64,000 bases of DNA from contig CP032931.1 of the NCBI GenBank assembly GCA_003666485.1, positions 2,542,001 through 2,606,000 of the forward strand, read 5' to 3'. Both the position numbers and the translations under genes were made by a program. How positions within the stretch are numbered: position 1 is the stretch's first letter; each line of letters begins with the position of its first letter. Origin of the DNA: Levilactobacillus brevis (GTDB taxonomy: Bacteria > Bacillota > Bacilli > Lactobacillales > Lactobacillaceae). The notes beneath the pieces were generated by a model. That model was not told the DNA's origin. It saw only the letters and a program-made list of their open reading frames with translations, and did no database searches. Of the stretch, positions 24,131 to 33,791 are shown one piece after another.

Positions 24131-24625
24131 TTAGCCTTCAGCGGAGGCGTCTAATTGTAAGTTGTCTTTTTTAGCCAGCTTAAGTTCCGCTTCTTTCCGT
24201 GCCGCAACGGCATCGTAAAAGTCGGTAAAAGTCTGGTTTAAAATGTAACGGCCGTGGTAAAATAGACGTGCTGCCCACTTACCGGAGCGCTTATCAAAAC
24301 TGACGCCGATAACACCGGAAATGTTCCGGGAACTAATCTTTGTCAGCGCAGCAACGTTACTCCCATTCACTAATGGCAAGTTCATTGCGTTACCGATCTG
24401 CTTCTTCGTCCGGGGATCTTTCGTCAACCGGGCCTTGCTGACGTCGCGCCGGTAGCAACCGCAACTCACCGTGATGCCATGACGTAGCCGATAGCTGTCA
24501 ACGGTGACCAGGTTGCCACAATTACATTTACATAGCCAAGTGGCATTCCCGTTCTTTGCTGTGCCGTCCCGACGAATAACCGTCAGTCTGCCGAATTGTT
24601 GTCCGCTCAAGTCTAGGAGTCTCAT
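24131..24625 (-). CDS. AP2-like DNA-binding protein with Cys cluster (homing-endonuclease-like)
   Basis: This is a 164-aa protein. Residues 1-60 carry a Cys cluster (WLCKCNCGN and SCGC) that could bind zinc. Residues 100-150 resemble a bacterial AP2 domain (SGVIGVSFDKRSGKWAARLF, then YHGRYILNQTFTDFYDAVAA). This domain pair is common in free-standing HNH/AP2 genes of phages and lactobacilli. No HNH catalytic motif is visible, so it may only bind DNA. The ATG at 24625 follows GGAGG by 8 nt. It is a probable selfish or phage-derived insertion. Confidence 0.78.
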   Translation of the reverse strand: MRLLDLSGQQFGRLTVIRRDGTAKNGNATWLCKCNCGNLVTVDSYRLRHGITVSCGCYRRDVSKARLTKDPRTKKQIGNAMNLPLVNGSNVAALTKISSRNISGVIGVSFDKRSGKWAARLFYHGRYILNQTFTDFYDAVAARKEAELKLAKKDNLQLDASAEG

Positions 24626-24845
24626 GGGTAATTCCTCCATTCATTATTTTCAAAAGCTCGCTATACTGCCATTCTCCCCGTGAATGACTCAAGTTTCTTT
24701 GGTAAATTTAATCCTCACTAATTATTCTACACGCCAAACTAAAAATTAGCTTAAAGTTTCAAATGTTTTTGTCCGCAATGGGTAATTGCCCACATTGTCT
24801 CCACTAGCTCTACTATACTAACCACTAATAAAGAAGGCAATTATA

Positions 24846-25217
24846 ATGATTATAATTTTAACATTCTTAATTTATTTTGTCGCGATTGAGCACCTGGGTA
24901 TCATGGCTTTGGAGATCTTTGGTAAGCCCACACAACAAGCCAAAGCGTTCGGTATGCCCCTCAGTTTCGTCCATCAAGCGCCGGCTAAAGCGGCATTAGG
25001 GAATATGGGCATTTACAATGGTATGCTCGCCGTAACGATCCTCGTCAGCCAGTGGGTCTTGACCGGCCGCGCCCGGCTGATCACCACGGCGTTGCTGCTG
25101 GTTTATATTGTGATTGTTGCCATTTATGGCAGTCTGACGGTAAAAAAGTCTATTTTTTGGCTGCAAGGAATGCCGGCGTTATTGACGTTTCTCGTTTTAC
25201 TAACCGTCCTAGTTTAA
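24846..25217 (+). CDS. DUF1304 family membrane protein
   Basis: This 123-aa protein has four predicted membrane helices (about residues 2-20, 50-70, 77-95 and 103-123). The DUF1304 pattern is visible in ALGNMGIYNGMLA and YGSLTVKKSIFWLQGMPALL. The function of the family is unknown. The start is the ATG at 24846 with AAGG upstream. It faces away from the AP2-like gene and appears to be monocistronic. Confidence 0.88.
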   Translation: MIIILTFLIYFVAIEHLGIMALEIFGKPTQQAKAFGMPLSFVHQAPAKAALGNMGIYNGMLAVTILVSQWVLTGRARLITTALLLVYIVIVAIYGSLTVKKSIFWLQGMPALLTFLVLLTVLV

Positions 25218-25430
25218 GTGAATCTTTAAATTTGTGGTTTACAGCGGCGGGTGTCAACGTTATAATGAAGTTACATATTCAGGTGAGAGCCTGCCACGGG
25301 ACTTCAATCGTTGGAGGAGTTAATTGACATTTAGCCATTATTAACACCGTTGAAGCCGTACACATACTTCTATTCTGCTGGTTGCGTCCAAACGTGACTA
25401 GCTTTTTTAATACATACTTTCAAAAAAACA

Positions 25431-25482
25431 AAATCACCAGGCGACGTTGAGAACGTGTTCTCAACCGCCTAGTGATTTTTTC
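25431..25482. terminator. Long hairpin terminator
   Basis: AAATCACCAGGCG (25431-25443) / CGCCTAGTGATTT (25466-25478), one mismatch, with an inner GTTGAGAAC/GTTCTCAAC stem and U-runs on both strands. It can serve the small leftward genes at 25497-25872. Confidence 0.85.
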
Positions 25483-25496
25483 GTCTGTGTTCATGG

Positions 25497-25613
25497 CTAC
25501 ATGCTGCTAGCGGTAATCCACAACTTGATCATTTGAAAAACGACCACCGCCATTGTCCCGATAAACAAACAACCTGCTAAGTAATAGATGTAATACACCA
25601 TTGGATGTTTCAT
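25497..25613 (-). CDS. Small single-span membrane protein (38 aa)
   Basis: This short frame has one hydrophobic helix (YYIYYLAGCLFIGTMAVVVF) with a short tail. A GGGGG tract lies before the ATG at 25613, and a terminator follows the stop. It is probably a real small membrane protein, but there is no homology evidence. Confidence 0.5.
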   Translation of the reverse strand: MKHPMVYYIYYLAGCLFIGTMAVVVFQMIKLWITASSM

Positions 25614-25692
25614 CTGCTTACCCCCTAACCCGCCATAGCGTACCACGAATGGCGAGACAGTTGTCCAAATCGTCTTCGGTAGCCCCAGTTGA

Positions 25693-25872
25693 CTAACTAA
25701 CCGCTGAAGTCTCTTGCCGCCGAGCCGCTGCGACGATTGCCTGTTGCTCAGCCACGGTGTCCGTGAAGCGCTGCATCATTTTCTTCTCAACAACTTGGGC
25801 GCCGTGCTGTTTGGCGCGCCAAGTAATCATCTGAAACCGTCTGCGTTCATCTAAAACCTCTTCATTCAACAT
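25693..25872 (-). CDS. Small charged protein (59 aa), function unknown
   Basis: The frame MLNEEVLDERRRFQMITWRA and onward is helical and strongly charged, with an Ala/Gln-rich end (EQQAIVAAARRQETSAVS). A GGGGGGAG tract precedes the ATG at 25872. It lies 79 bp upstream of the 38-aa membrane protein in the same direction, so the two may form a small operon. Confidence 0.55.
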   Translation of the reverse strand: MLNEEVLDERRRFQMITWRAKQHGAQVVEKKMMQRFTDTVAEQQAIVAAARRQETSAVS

Positions 25873-26262
25873 TTGGCTCCCCCCAAACTTGTTCGCCAGT
25901 GTCTATTACCAATTGACTATATTATAAACATAAAACAGGATGTGGTCTACCCCTGATACACAATTATTACAAAATTTTTACATAAAACCGTTTACGCCGA
26001 TTAACCGTGATTACAGCGTTCTGACAATCTCGCAAGGTTCAAATGTTCTTCCTGGCGGACAATTTAATCTGTAATTGGTATGGTCGTTCCGCGCAACCGC
26101 TTGTCACCACGGCTGGCCTATGCTGAGCACAATTGTTCAATTGGTTAACAGTCATTGGTTTAGCTCTAGTGGAGGCCCTTACATTTTTACGGCCTTTTAA
26201 TTGTTTTTTCCCGGAAAACAGGGTAATCTAAAAGTAAATTGAACGAAAGAAGTTGATGTTTT
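25873..26262. other. Intergenic, nothing recognised
   Basis: 390 bp between the 59-aa gene and the OsmC gene. It must hold the promoters of both divergent units. I see no hairpin, repeat or convincing frame. Confidence 0.4.
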
Positions 26263-26712
26263 TTGGCTATTGACCGCAGTAAATTCCCACCACGTTACCG
26301 GACCGTTGCCATCAACGACGACGGCTTGGAGAGCCACTCCTATGTTCCGGGCGGTTTAGACGCCCTGACCAGCAGTCCTGAAAATGATCGACCGGGAGCC
26401 AACCCCGAACAATTCGTTGGACTGGCGTTGAGTACCTGTCTGAATGCCACGCTGGAAGCTATCGAACAACGGCGCGACCTGCCGCACACGTCTCAGGTCC
26501 ACACCATCGTGGAAATGGCCCGCGACACCCGCGGCTTACAATTCTACGTCACCGCCCAGGTTCGCATTCCTGGCGTCGACCAAGCCACGGCCGAATCCAT
26601 GGTCGACCTGGCCGAACGGCGCTGTCCAGTGGCCAAGCTCTTGAGCGGCAGTGACAACGTCCGCGTCGAGCTGGTCAAAGAATTCACCCCCGTTGAACCA
26701 ATCACTGACTAG
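26263..26712 (+). CDS. OsmC/Ohr-family peroxide-reducing protein
   Basis: This 149-aa protein has the OsmC fold. The two redox cysteines lie in STCLNATLEAIEQ (near residue 65) and ERRCPVAKLL (near residue 125). Such proteins reduce organic hydroperoxides. The start is TTG at 26263 with a weak AAAGAAG upstream; no in-frame ATG precedes it. It does not form an operon with the MarR gene that lies beyond a repeat on the other strand. Confidence 0.88.
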   Translation: MAIDRSKFPPRYRTVAINDDGLESHSYVPGGLDALTSSPENDRPGANPEQFVGLALSTCLNATLEAIEQRRDLPHTSQVHTIVEMARDTRGLQFYVTAQVRIPGVDQATAESMVDLAERRCPVAKLLSGSDNVRVELVKEFTPVEPITD

Positions 26713-26741
26713 CCACTTGGCGGTTACCTAACACCGCGTCC

Positions 26742-26926
26742 GCCTTACCGTTCGCCAAATATGAGCCGGAACGCGGTGGGCGGCGGGACGAGCCAAAGTG
26801 CGGTCTCGTCTCCTCGACTTTGAGCCGAAGACCGCGTCTCAAAGTCGCCAGTTCCCTAACCGGCATGAACCACGCCGCTAAGGGAACTCCCACGGCTGAG
26901 CTCATATTTGGCGAACTATCGGCTAC
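26742..26926 (+). repeat. Single A-type half repeat (S3)
   Basis: It has a perfect 17-bp terminal stem, GTTCGCCAAATATGAGC (26750-26766) / GCTCATATTTGGCGAAC (26900-26916). Inner hairpins are GCGGTCT/AGACCGC and AGTTCCCT/AGGGAACT. It lies between convergent genes. Confidence 0.9.
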
Positions 26927-27060
26927 TATTGCGAATCGTCAATAAATAATCGTTACGCTAGTCAATCCGTTACCATTCAACAGCGGCACACTCAGTCCAG
27001 AGTTCACGCACATGTCCACCTGATATTCCGCACGATGGCAAGGAGGCCAGCAACATAAAA

Positions 27061-27100
27061 AAGCGGACCACCGACTCAAGTTCAGTCGTGTGGTCCGCTT
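27061..27100. terminator. Bidirectional terminator
   Basis: AAGCGGACCA and CGACT pair with AGTCG and TGGTCCGCTT, with A-runs and T-runs outside. It ends the small gene at 27106. Confidence 0.88.
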
Positions 27101-27105
27101 TTCAT

Positions 27106-27279
27106 TTAGCGCCGGCCAAAGTGCTGGGTCAGCCGTTCCCACCATGATCGTTTCGCCGGTTCCCCGTACACGTACGACCGTGATTGGCGTGGCGACCGCT
27201 TGTCATCGTGGCCATCATCCATGAAGACAATCTTGCGCCAGCGCTTTGCCTCTTGGTCACTCATGCGCTTTTTGCTCAT
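27106..27279 (-). CDS. Small basic protein (57 aa), function unknown
   Basis: The protein is MSKKRMSDQEAKRWRKIVFM and onward, rich in Arg and Lys. The ATG at 27279 follows AAGGAG by 10 nt. It lies 53 bp after the MarR gene on the same strand and before a terminator, so it is probably the last gene of that transcript. No family was recognised. Confidence 0.65.
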   Translation of the reverse strand: MSKKRMSDQEAKRWRKIVFMDDGHDDKRSPRQSRSYVYGEPAKRSWWERLTQHFGRR

Positions 27280-27332
27280 TGACTTCAATCTCCTTCTCCC
27301 CCAAGAACATTCTCGGGGTTACACCGAAATTT

Positions 27333-27776
27333 TTACTTTTTCATGCGGGTAACCTGGCTGAAGTCCCGAATGAAATTCAAGATTTCATGGGCCCGGTCAT
27401 CGCCGTAGACATCGACCCAGCCTTGAAAACGCCGGTTGATGCGATCACGAATCGCGCGTTCAGCCTTGGCCCCCGCTGGCGTTGCTAGCAAGTACAGGCG
27501 CCGCCGGTCATTTTCATCGGGCTGTTGCTGCAAGTACCCTTGCTTCAACAGAACCTTGATCTGCCGGGAAATCGCACTACGCGTGACCTGCCGTTTACTG
27601 GCAATATCCATCAGGGTCACGTGGTCATTACGCGTGATCTCGCGGAGGATCAGATACTGTTCAAAAGACAAGTGAAACGCCTTGGCTGGTTCGGAAACGA
27701 ACTCATCCAAATATTTTAATGAACTCATATAAACATCAATAAACGCGTCCAACAGCGGCTCTTCTGCTTCAGCCAT
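27333..27776 (-). CDS. MarR-family transcriptional regulator
   Basis: This is a 147-aa winged-helix regulator. The recognition region is LMDIASKRQVTRSAISRQIK, the wing DENDRRRLYLLAT, and the dimerisation helices lie at both ends. It lacks the N-terminal redox Cys of OhrR, so it is probably not the partner of the nearby OsmC protein. AGGTGG precedes the ATG. Its target may be itself and the small basic gene downstream. Confidence 0.9.
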   Translation of the reverse strand: MAEAEEPLLDAFIDVYMSSLKYLDEFVSEPAKAFHLSFEQYLILREITRNDHVTLMDIASKRQVTRSAISRQIKVLLKQGYLQQQPDENDRRRLYLLATPAGAKAERAIRDRINRRFQGWVDVYGDDRAHEILNFIRDFSQVTRMKK

Positions 27777-28070
27777 GATTACCCACCTACATTTCTCAAA
27801 ATACGATTTTTATCTTAGCATTTACGACCAGCAAATACCAGTCTTTTTCCTGGGTCATTAAGCGCTAGTTGCCGCCGTCCTATGCTAGAATAGAGGCGTA
27901 GCCAGCCACAGGTCCACCCGGTCATTTGCGAATCATTATTTTGCCATGACGGTGTAGTTCTATTGTACCGTCTATTCGCTGGTATTGCGGCAAAAATGCT
28001 TGTGGCGTGACCTAATTTTAGCGTTTCTTTACTTCTGGCTACGTATTACTGGTTTTAGGGGGAGTTTTTC

Positions 28071-28640
28071 ATGTCACATCTTAAATTATTGGCCGTCCTG
28101 GGCAGCTTACTGATCCTGGGCGGCTGTGGCGCGACGAAGCAGCCCAGTAGCCAACAGGAGCCGCGGCAATCTTCATCGACCGTCGTCAGCAGCAGTCAGT
28201 CTAAGCAACGGGCCTCATCCAGTAGTCAAAAGCAAGCGTCGAGCACAACTTTTCACAATCAGACACTGACGGTCGACCACACCACGTTTAAACTGACGGG
28301 AACCAAGGTCACGGCCAGTGCGACAGCCAATCGCAACCTGTTCGTGCTGTACTACACCTTTACGAATCATCAAAGCAAGGCCGTCGTGCCAATCGATCTT
28401 TGGCAGACTGCCGTCAGCGCTACTCAAAGCGGCAAGACCCTCACGACAGGTAACCTGGCCTTCACCACTAGCCAGACCAGCGACAACAATAAGTTGAACC
28501 GCACCGTGATGCCAGTCAAGGCGGGGCAAACGATCAGTGGGCTGGCCACCTTTGAGCCCAAGTCATCCCAACCTGTAACCGTCATTTTCAAGGACACCAC
28601 TAGCAAGATCATTCATCAGAGTCGTTACTCACTCGACTAA
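28071..28640 (+). CDS. Lipoprotein with DUF5067-like domain
   Basis: This is a 189-aa lipoprotein with lipobox LGGC (Cys19). A Ser/Gln-rich linker occupies residues 22-60. The beta-sandwich domain (residues 65-189) resembles DUF5067/DUF4352 proteins (LFVLYYTFTNHQSKAVVPID). GGGGGAG precedes the ATG. The LicD gene follows after 25 bp, so the two are probably co-transcribed. The function is unknown. Confidence 0.8.
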   Translation: MSHLKLLAVLGSLLILGGCGATKQPSSQQEPRQSSSTVVSSSQSKQRASSSSQKQASSTTFHNQTLTVDHTTFKLTGTKVTASATANRNLFVLYYTFTNHQSKAVVPIDLWQTAVSATQSGKTLTTGNLAFTTSQTSDNNKLNRTVMPVKAGQTISGLATFEPKSSQPVTVIFKDTTSKIIHQSRYSLD

Positions 28641-28665
28641 ATTATTATTTAGAAAGGACCACCTT

Positions 28666-29487
28666 ATGCCGCGTTTAATTGACCGTATCCATCAGGTGGA
28701 GCTGGGCAATCTGACCCAGTTCACCCAACTCTGCCACGACCTGAACCTCCCGTACTTTTTGATGGGCGGTTCCCTCCTGGGGGCAATTCGCCATCAGGGC
28801 TTCATCCCCTGGGACGATGACGTCGACGTTGGCCTGTTGCGTGCCGACTATGACCGCTTCATCGACCAGGCGCCAGCCGCCTTAGTTGGCACCCACTATT
28901 TCTTACAAACACCCGCCAGCGACAAGAACTATGCGCTGAGCTACGCCAAGCTCCTCGACCGCAACACTTACATTGAAGAGAAAAACAATGTCAACAACGC
29001 CCGCAAAGGCATCTTCATTGACATTTTCCCGCTCGACCGCATCCCCACGGATACCGCCGCTCAGCGCGAGCAATTGGGCAAATTCCAGCTACTAAACACC
29101 CGCTTGCTCTTGCAACTACGCTATCACTTGGTGGACAATCCCCTCCGGAAGCTACAGAGCCCGTTGAATGGCGAACAACTCGCCGCCGCCACTGAATTGA
29201 AGGTGCAACGCGAGGCGCTTATGACGCGCTATCAGGCGGACACGCAGTTGCCTCAGGTCAAAAATCTGGCCTCGCAATACGCCTATGACAAGGAAATTTA
29301 TGACGTTGCGGAGTTAACAGACCTCATTTCCGTACCGTTTGAGCAGTTAACTGTTCGCGTCCCCCGTAACTATGATAAAATTCTCCAACGGCTTTACGGG
29401 GACTACCAAACCCTGCCGCCAGAGAGTCAGCGCACGGAAAAGCACTTGGAACGGGTCATCATGGACAATCAGGTGTTCACGGAATAA
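28666..29487 (+). CDS. licD: LicD-family nucleotidyl/phosphotransferase
   Basis: This is a 273-aa LicD protein. The signature FLMGGSLLGAIRHQGFIPWD continues into the metal-binding DDDVDVGLLR (about residues 31-62). LicD enzymes attach phosphocholine or similar groups to cell-surface glycans such as teichoic acids. Here the acceptor is unknown. It follows a lipoprotein gene by 25 bp and ends in its own terminator. Length and motifs fit an intact enzyme. Confidence 0.9.
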   Translation: MPRLIDRIHQVELGNLTQFTQLCHDLNLPYFLMGGSLLGAIRHQGFIPWDDDVDVGLLRADYDRFIDQAPAALVGTHYFLQTPASDKNYALSYAKLLDRNTYIEEKNNVNNARKGIFIDIFPLDRIPTDTAAQREQLGKFQLLNTRLLLQLRYHLVDNPLRKLQSPLNGEQLAAATELKVQREALMTRYQADTQLPQVKNLASQYAYDKEIYDVAELTDLISVPFEQLTVRVPRNYDKILQRLYGDYQTLPPESQRTEKHLERVIMDNQVFTE

Positions 29488-29494
29488 TGGCGGC

Positions 29495-29540
29495 AAGTCA
29501 AAATTCATCTGCTGCGCTACGAATTTTGACTTTTTGCCCA
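29495..29540 (+). terminator. Terminator after licD
   Basis: AAGTCAAAATTC (29495-29506) / GAATTTTGACTT (29521-29532), 12-bp stem followed by TTTT. Confidence 0.88.
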
Positions 29541-29586
29541 TGGTCCAGACCAATTCTGGTATCATTATGAGTTAGCTAGCTTGCAT

Positions 29587-30031
29587 GTTGGGTCTTGCTG
29601 GTCGCCTTGCCGTTCACTAGATTTGGGCCGGAACGTTGTGACAGTCGTATCTTAGGCTTCACTTTGAACCGAAAATGCTCATCTCAAAGCTGTCATTTTG
29701 CTAGCGTTGTGATGCGCAAATTCAACAGTGATTGCCAATTCACTGTTTTTCAGTTGGCAGAACGTACTAATTGGAAATGTTCACTGTGGAAAACGTAATG
29801 AGCTGGTGAATGTTGCTGATAACAACCAACGTAGCCGAGAGTTCACCAAATATGAGTTCAGCCGTGGGAGTGCCCTTAGCGGCACGGTTCACGCCGGTTA
29901 GGGCACTGGCGATTTTGAGACGTGCTCTTCGGCTCAAAGTCGAGGAGACGAGACCGCCCTTTGGCTCGTCCCGCCGCCCACCGCGTTCCAGCTCATATTT
30001 GGCGAACGGCAGGCGGTCAGTAAGACCCAAC
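29587..30031. repeat. Composite intergenic repeat unit U4 (degraded A + A, 445 bp)
   Basis: The outer inverted ends begin GTTGGGTCTTGCTGGTCGCC on the left and, inverted, GTTGGGTCTTACTGACCGCC on the right. The left rightward half (29601-29710) is eroded. The leftward A half (29831-30016) is intact, with an AAATATGAG / CTCATATTT terminal stem. It lies between licD and the ppx operon. Confidence 0.82.
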
Positions 30032-30090
30032 GTACAGTCACACCGTGAACACCAGTTTTGCAGGTTTTAGATAAAATTAGTAGAAAGTAG

Positions 30091-31629
30091 ATGAAGTTTA
30101 TGGCTGATGATTATTTTGGCGCAATGCTCGTCAATGTTTCTAGCATCGAACTGTCGATTGTGAACTTGAAGACCGGCACCCAAACCGAACGGGTCAAATC
30201 GACCGTTGCCATCGGGGAAAATATTTACAACCATGAAGAAATCAGCTTCGAAACTGTGGCCGATGCCGTTGAGGCGCTGCGTGGATTTCTTCAGATTTTG
30301 AAGGACTACGGCGTCACGCATTACAAGCTTTGGGGGTCACAGGCCCTGTCATCAGCACCCAACGCGGAATTCATGCGCGACCAGCTTTACGTGCGGACTG
30401 GGCTGCACATCGAGTGGCTGTCGCTGGGCGAGGAATCCTTCGTCCGCAACGAGGCTATCGCGTTGAAGCTTGACCGGTATCATCACCTGGTCAAGGAGCA
30501 CGCAGCCATCATCGGCCTTAATTCCGGGAGCACCACCCTCTCCTTCTTTGCTCACGAGGACCTGGTTGCCTCCCACAACATGAAGCTGGGGCCGATTCGG
30601 ATCAAAGAAGTCTTGCAAAACTTGCGGGCAACGGCGCCGAATCCGGTCGATGTGCTGGACGATTACATCAATAGTAAGGTCGATGACTTTTACCGGTTTC
30701 TTCCCGACGAGATGCAAACGGTTCCCAACCAGGTCATGCTGGTAGGTGCCGCACCGCTCAATACCTACTTCATCCCCAAGGGCGACACCAGTTACAGCCT
30801 TTCCATCAAGGATTTCAACAAGTTCTGTTCTGAAGTCGCCGGTGCCTCCAACCAATACCTAATGGAGCGCCTACACCTGACCGAGGAAAACGTGGAGATC
30901 GTGTTACCGGTCGTCCTTTTGATCAAAAAGTTACTGACCGTGGTTCACGCCGAAAAGCTCCACCTGGTCAATTTAAACGTGTTAGACGGCTTGACCACCA
31001 ACCAGGCCATTGAGGCTGGCTACCACAAATATCATTTCGAAAACCAGATCTTAGCCTCCGCCGATGACTTGGCCCGGCGCTACCGGGTGGAACCCAACCA
31101 CATGAATCTGGTACGGCGCTTCGCCTTACACCTCTTCGACCAACTTAAACCGTTGCACCATTTGACGGCACGCGACCGTTTGTTGCTTCAAGTGGCGGCC
31201 ATCGTGCACGACATTGGCGGGTTCATCGACACCCATCAGCACTACCTCCACTCCGATTACGTGCTAAAGCAATCCGAAATGTTGGGCTTGTCGACCGAGG
31301 AAACGCAGATCATCGCGGCCGTTTCCCGTTACCACAGCACCCGGACGCCGGCCGAGGACCTGGCGCATTTCCGCCAACTCGACAGTGAAAAACGGCTGGT
31401 CGTGGCCAAATTATCCGCCATCTTGCGGATTGCGGACGCCTTAGATGATGCCCACCAACAGACGATCCAGCGCATCTCCGTTTCCGTGCGGACCAACAAA
31501 GTGATTATTACCGTCTTCAGTGATGACGAACTGTCCCTCATTCGCTGGGCCTTTAACTATAAGGCTGATTTCTTCGCGGACGTCTTCGGCTTACAACCGG
31601 TATTGAAACAAAGGAGATTACACAAATGA
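30091..31629 (+). CDS. ppx: Ppx/GppA-like phosphatase with HD domain
   Basis: This is a 512-aa protein. Residues 10-290 resemble the actin-like Ppx/GppA fold, with a degenerate phosphate loop (IGLNSGSTTLSFF). Residues 320-480 are an HD domain (IVHDIGGFIDTHQHYLHSDY). Family members hydrolyse polyphosphate or (p)ppGpp. It overlaps the polyphosphate kinase gene by 4 bp (ATGA) and starts the operon ppx-ppk-ppx. The start is uncertain: the ATG at 30100 is an alternative. The weak glycine loop suggests an activity different from the second Ppx. Confidence 0.85.
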   Translation: MKFMADDYFGAMLVNVSSIELSIVNLKTGTQTERVKSTVAIGENIYNHEEISFETVADAVEALRGFLQILKDYGVTHYKLWGSQALSSAPNAEFMRDQLYVRTGLHIEWLSLGEESFVRNEAIALKLDRYHHLVKEHAAIIGLNSGSTTLSFFAHEDLVASHNMKLGPIRIKEVLQNLRATAPNPVDVLDDYINSKVDDFYRFLPDEMQTVPNQVMLVGAAPLNTYFIPKGDTSYSLSIKDFNKFCSEVAGASNQYLMERLHLTEENVEIVLPVVLLIKKLLTVVHAEKLHLVNLNVLDGLTTNQAIEAGYHKYHFENQILASADDLARRYRVEPNHMNLVRRFALHLFDQLKPLHHLTARDRLLLQVAAIVHDIGGFIDTHQHYLHSDYVLKQSEMLGLSTEETQIIAAVSRYHSTRTPAEDLAHFRQLDSEKRLVVAKLSAILRIADALDDAHQQTIQRISVSVRTNKVIITVFSDDELSLIRWAFNYKADFFADVFGLQPVLKQRRLHK

Positions 31630-33791
31630 CAGTAGATTTTACAAAGCCCAAGTACTACACCAACCGGGAACTGAGCTGGCTTGACTTTAACGACCGGGTC
31701 TTGGAAGAGGCTCGCGACAAGGCCAACCCTTTGCTGGAACGGGTGCGGTTCCTCGGCATCACGCAGAGTAACGTTGATGAATTCTTCATGGTCCGGGTGG
31801 CCTCTTTGTCCAAATTAGCCGCGGTCAACTATCCCAAGCCCGATGCTTCCGGCATGACGGCCGAAGACCAACTGTTGGCCGTTAACGCCAAGGCCCACGA
31901 CCAAGTGATCAAGCAGTATTCCACGTTGAATCGGATGTTGATTCCCGCGCTAAACAACCTGGACATCCACGTCCTGACGCCGGAAGAATTGACGCCGCAA
32001 CAGACCCGGTTCATCGAAAAGTATTTTAATGACGAAATTTCCCCGGCTCTGACACCCATGGCCGTCGACAGCTCACGGCCGTTTCCATTTATCGGGAACA
32101 ACACCTTGAACATCGCGCTACGACTGTACAAGAACGGCGACAAGAAGGACAAACGCTTCGCCACCGTCCAAGTTCCCGACATTTTCCCACGAACCGTCCG
32201 GCTGCCTGGTGCCGACAACAGCTTTGTCATGCTTGAAGATATCATCAAGACTTTCATCGGCAATCTGTTCATTGGCTACCAGGTCAAGGAAGCTGCCAAC
32301 TACCGGGTCATTCGGGACATGGACTTGGACGTGGCCGAGGAAGATACATCCGACCTCTTGAAGGAAGTCGAACAACAGCTCAAGAAGCGGGAACACGGGC
32401 GCGCCGTCCGCATGGAAGTCGAAGCGGGCATCAGCCAATCGCTGCGGACCCGTCTGATCAACTCCGTAGAAATTGCGGACTACGCCGTTTACGAGATTGG
32501 CGGCCCCATTGACCTGACCTACCTCAGCAAGTTAGTCAAGCAGATCAGTGGCCACGATGACGAGAGCTATCCCGCCTTCACCGCTGCCCGGACCCCCGGC
32601 CTGCAGCATGACGACGACATTTTTCAGACCATTCGCCAACACGATGTTTTGGTTCACCACCCCTTCGATACCTTCGCTGGGGTCACGGAATTGATTCGGC
32701 AAGCGGCTTGTGACGACGGCGTTTTGGCCATCAAGATGACGCTCTACCGGGTCTCCTCGAACTCGCCGATCATCAAGTACCTGGGCAACGCCGCGCAAAA
32801 TGGCAAGCAGGTCACCGTCTTGGTCGAAGTTAAGGCGCGGTTCGATGAGGAAAACAACGTCCACTGGGCCCAACAACTGGAAAAGATGGGCTGTCACGTA
32901 ATTTACGGTCTGATTGGCCTGAAGACCCACTGTAAGTTGGCGTTGATCGTGCGTCGGGAACCCGACGGCATCCGTCGCTACATGCACATGGGAACCGGGA
33001 ACTACAACGACGTCACCGCCCACTTCTACACCGATTTGGGCTTGATGACCACCAACACGGACATGGGGATCGACGCCTCCAACATCTTTAACATGTTGTC
33101 CGGCTACTCCGAACCCCCTTACTTCCACCAGCTGCACATGTCGCCCAACGGCATCCGCAACTTCATCGTGTCTAAGATCGACCAGGAAATCACCAACGCC
33201 CGCAACGGCCAAGACGCCTGGATCGAAATGAAGATGAACTCACTGTCCGACTCCGCCATGATCGCCAAACTCTACGAAGCGTCACACGCCGGGGTTAAGA
33301 TCAAATTGATCGTTCGGGGTATCTGCTGTTTAAACGTTGGCATTCCCGAGCTCAGTGAAAACATTGAAGTGCACTCCATCGTCGGCCGCTTCCTGGAACA
33401 CAGCCGGATCTACGCGTTCGCTAACGCCGGCGACCCGCAGCTGTACCTGTCCAGTGCCGACCTGATGACCCGGAACCTCAATCGGCGGGTCGAACTGCTT
33501 TTCCCCATCCTGCAAGACGATTTGCGGCAACGGGTCTTTGACATTTTCGCCACGCTCTGGCATGATAACGTCAAAACACGGGTTCTGCTGGCCGACCGCA
33601 CCTATGCGCGCGTTGACCGGCGGGGGCTGGAACCGCTGGACGCTCAAGAAACCTTCATGGCGCAGGCAACGGCCAAGATCAAGGCCAACGCCACCCACAA
33701 ACCGCAAGACAGCAATGCGCCGCGGCAGTTCAAACCCATGTTAAGTCCGAAAAATCAGCCTGAATCCCCAATCGATCGGAGTCTAGAATAA
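31626..33791 (+). CDS. ppk: Polyphosphate kinase 1
   Basis: This 721-aa PPK1 makes polyphosphate from ATP reversibly. The four-domain layout is complete: N-terminal YTNRELSWLDFNDRVLEEAR; the head domain; and the two phospholipase D-like catalytic domains with VHHPFDTF, IYGLIGLKTHCKL (catalytic His), MHMGTGNYNDVTAHFYTD and LIVRGICCL. It overlaps the upstream gene by 4 bp and is followed immediately by the second ppx (ATG right after TAA), so the operon couples synthesis and breakdown. Confidence 0.96.
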   Translation: MTVDFTKPKYYTNRELSWLDFNDRVLEEARDKANPLLERVRFLGITQSNVDEFFMVRVASLSKLAAVNYPKPDASGMTAEDQLLAVNAKAHDQVIKQYSTLNRMLIPALNNLDIHVLTPEELTPQQTRFIEKYFNDEISPALTPMAVDSSRPFPFIGNNTLNIALRLYKNGDKKDKRFATVQVPDIFPRTVRLPGADNSFVMLEDIIKTFIGNLFIGYQVKEAANYRVIRDMDLDVAEEDTSDLLKEVEQQLKKREHGRAVRMEVEAGISQSLRTRLINSVEIADYAVYEIGGPIDLTYLSKLVKQISGHDDESYPAFTAARTPGLQHDDDIFQTIRQHDVLVHHPFDTFAGVTELIRQAACDDGVLAIKMTLYRVSSNSPIIKYLGNAAQNGKQVTVLVEVKARFDEENNVHWAQQLEKMGCHVIYGLIGLKTHCKLALIVRREPDGIRRYMHMGTGNYNDVTAHFYTDLGLMTTNTDMGIDASNIFNMLSGYSEPPYFHQLHMSPNGIRNFIVSKIDQEITNARNGQDAWIEMKMNSLSDSAMIAKLYEASHAGVKIKLIVRGICCLNVGIPELSENIEVHSIVGRFLEHSRIYAFANAGDPQLYLSSADLMTRNLNRRVELLFPILQDDLRQRVFDIFATLWHDNVKTRVLLADRTYARVDRRGLEPLDAQETFMAQATAKIKANATHKPQDSNAPRQFKPMLSPKNQPESPIDRSLE

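Noticed and set aside
25052-25327. Rightward 91-aa frame overlapping the DUF1304 gene
   Set aside because: It is an out-of-frame shadow with Arg-rich composition and no start signal.
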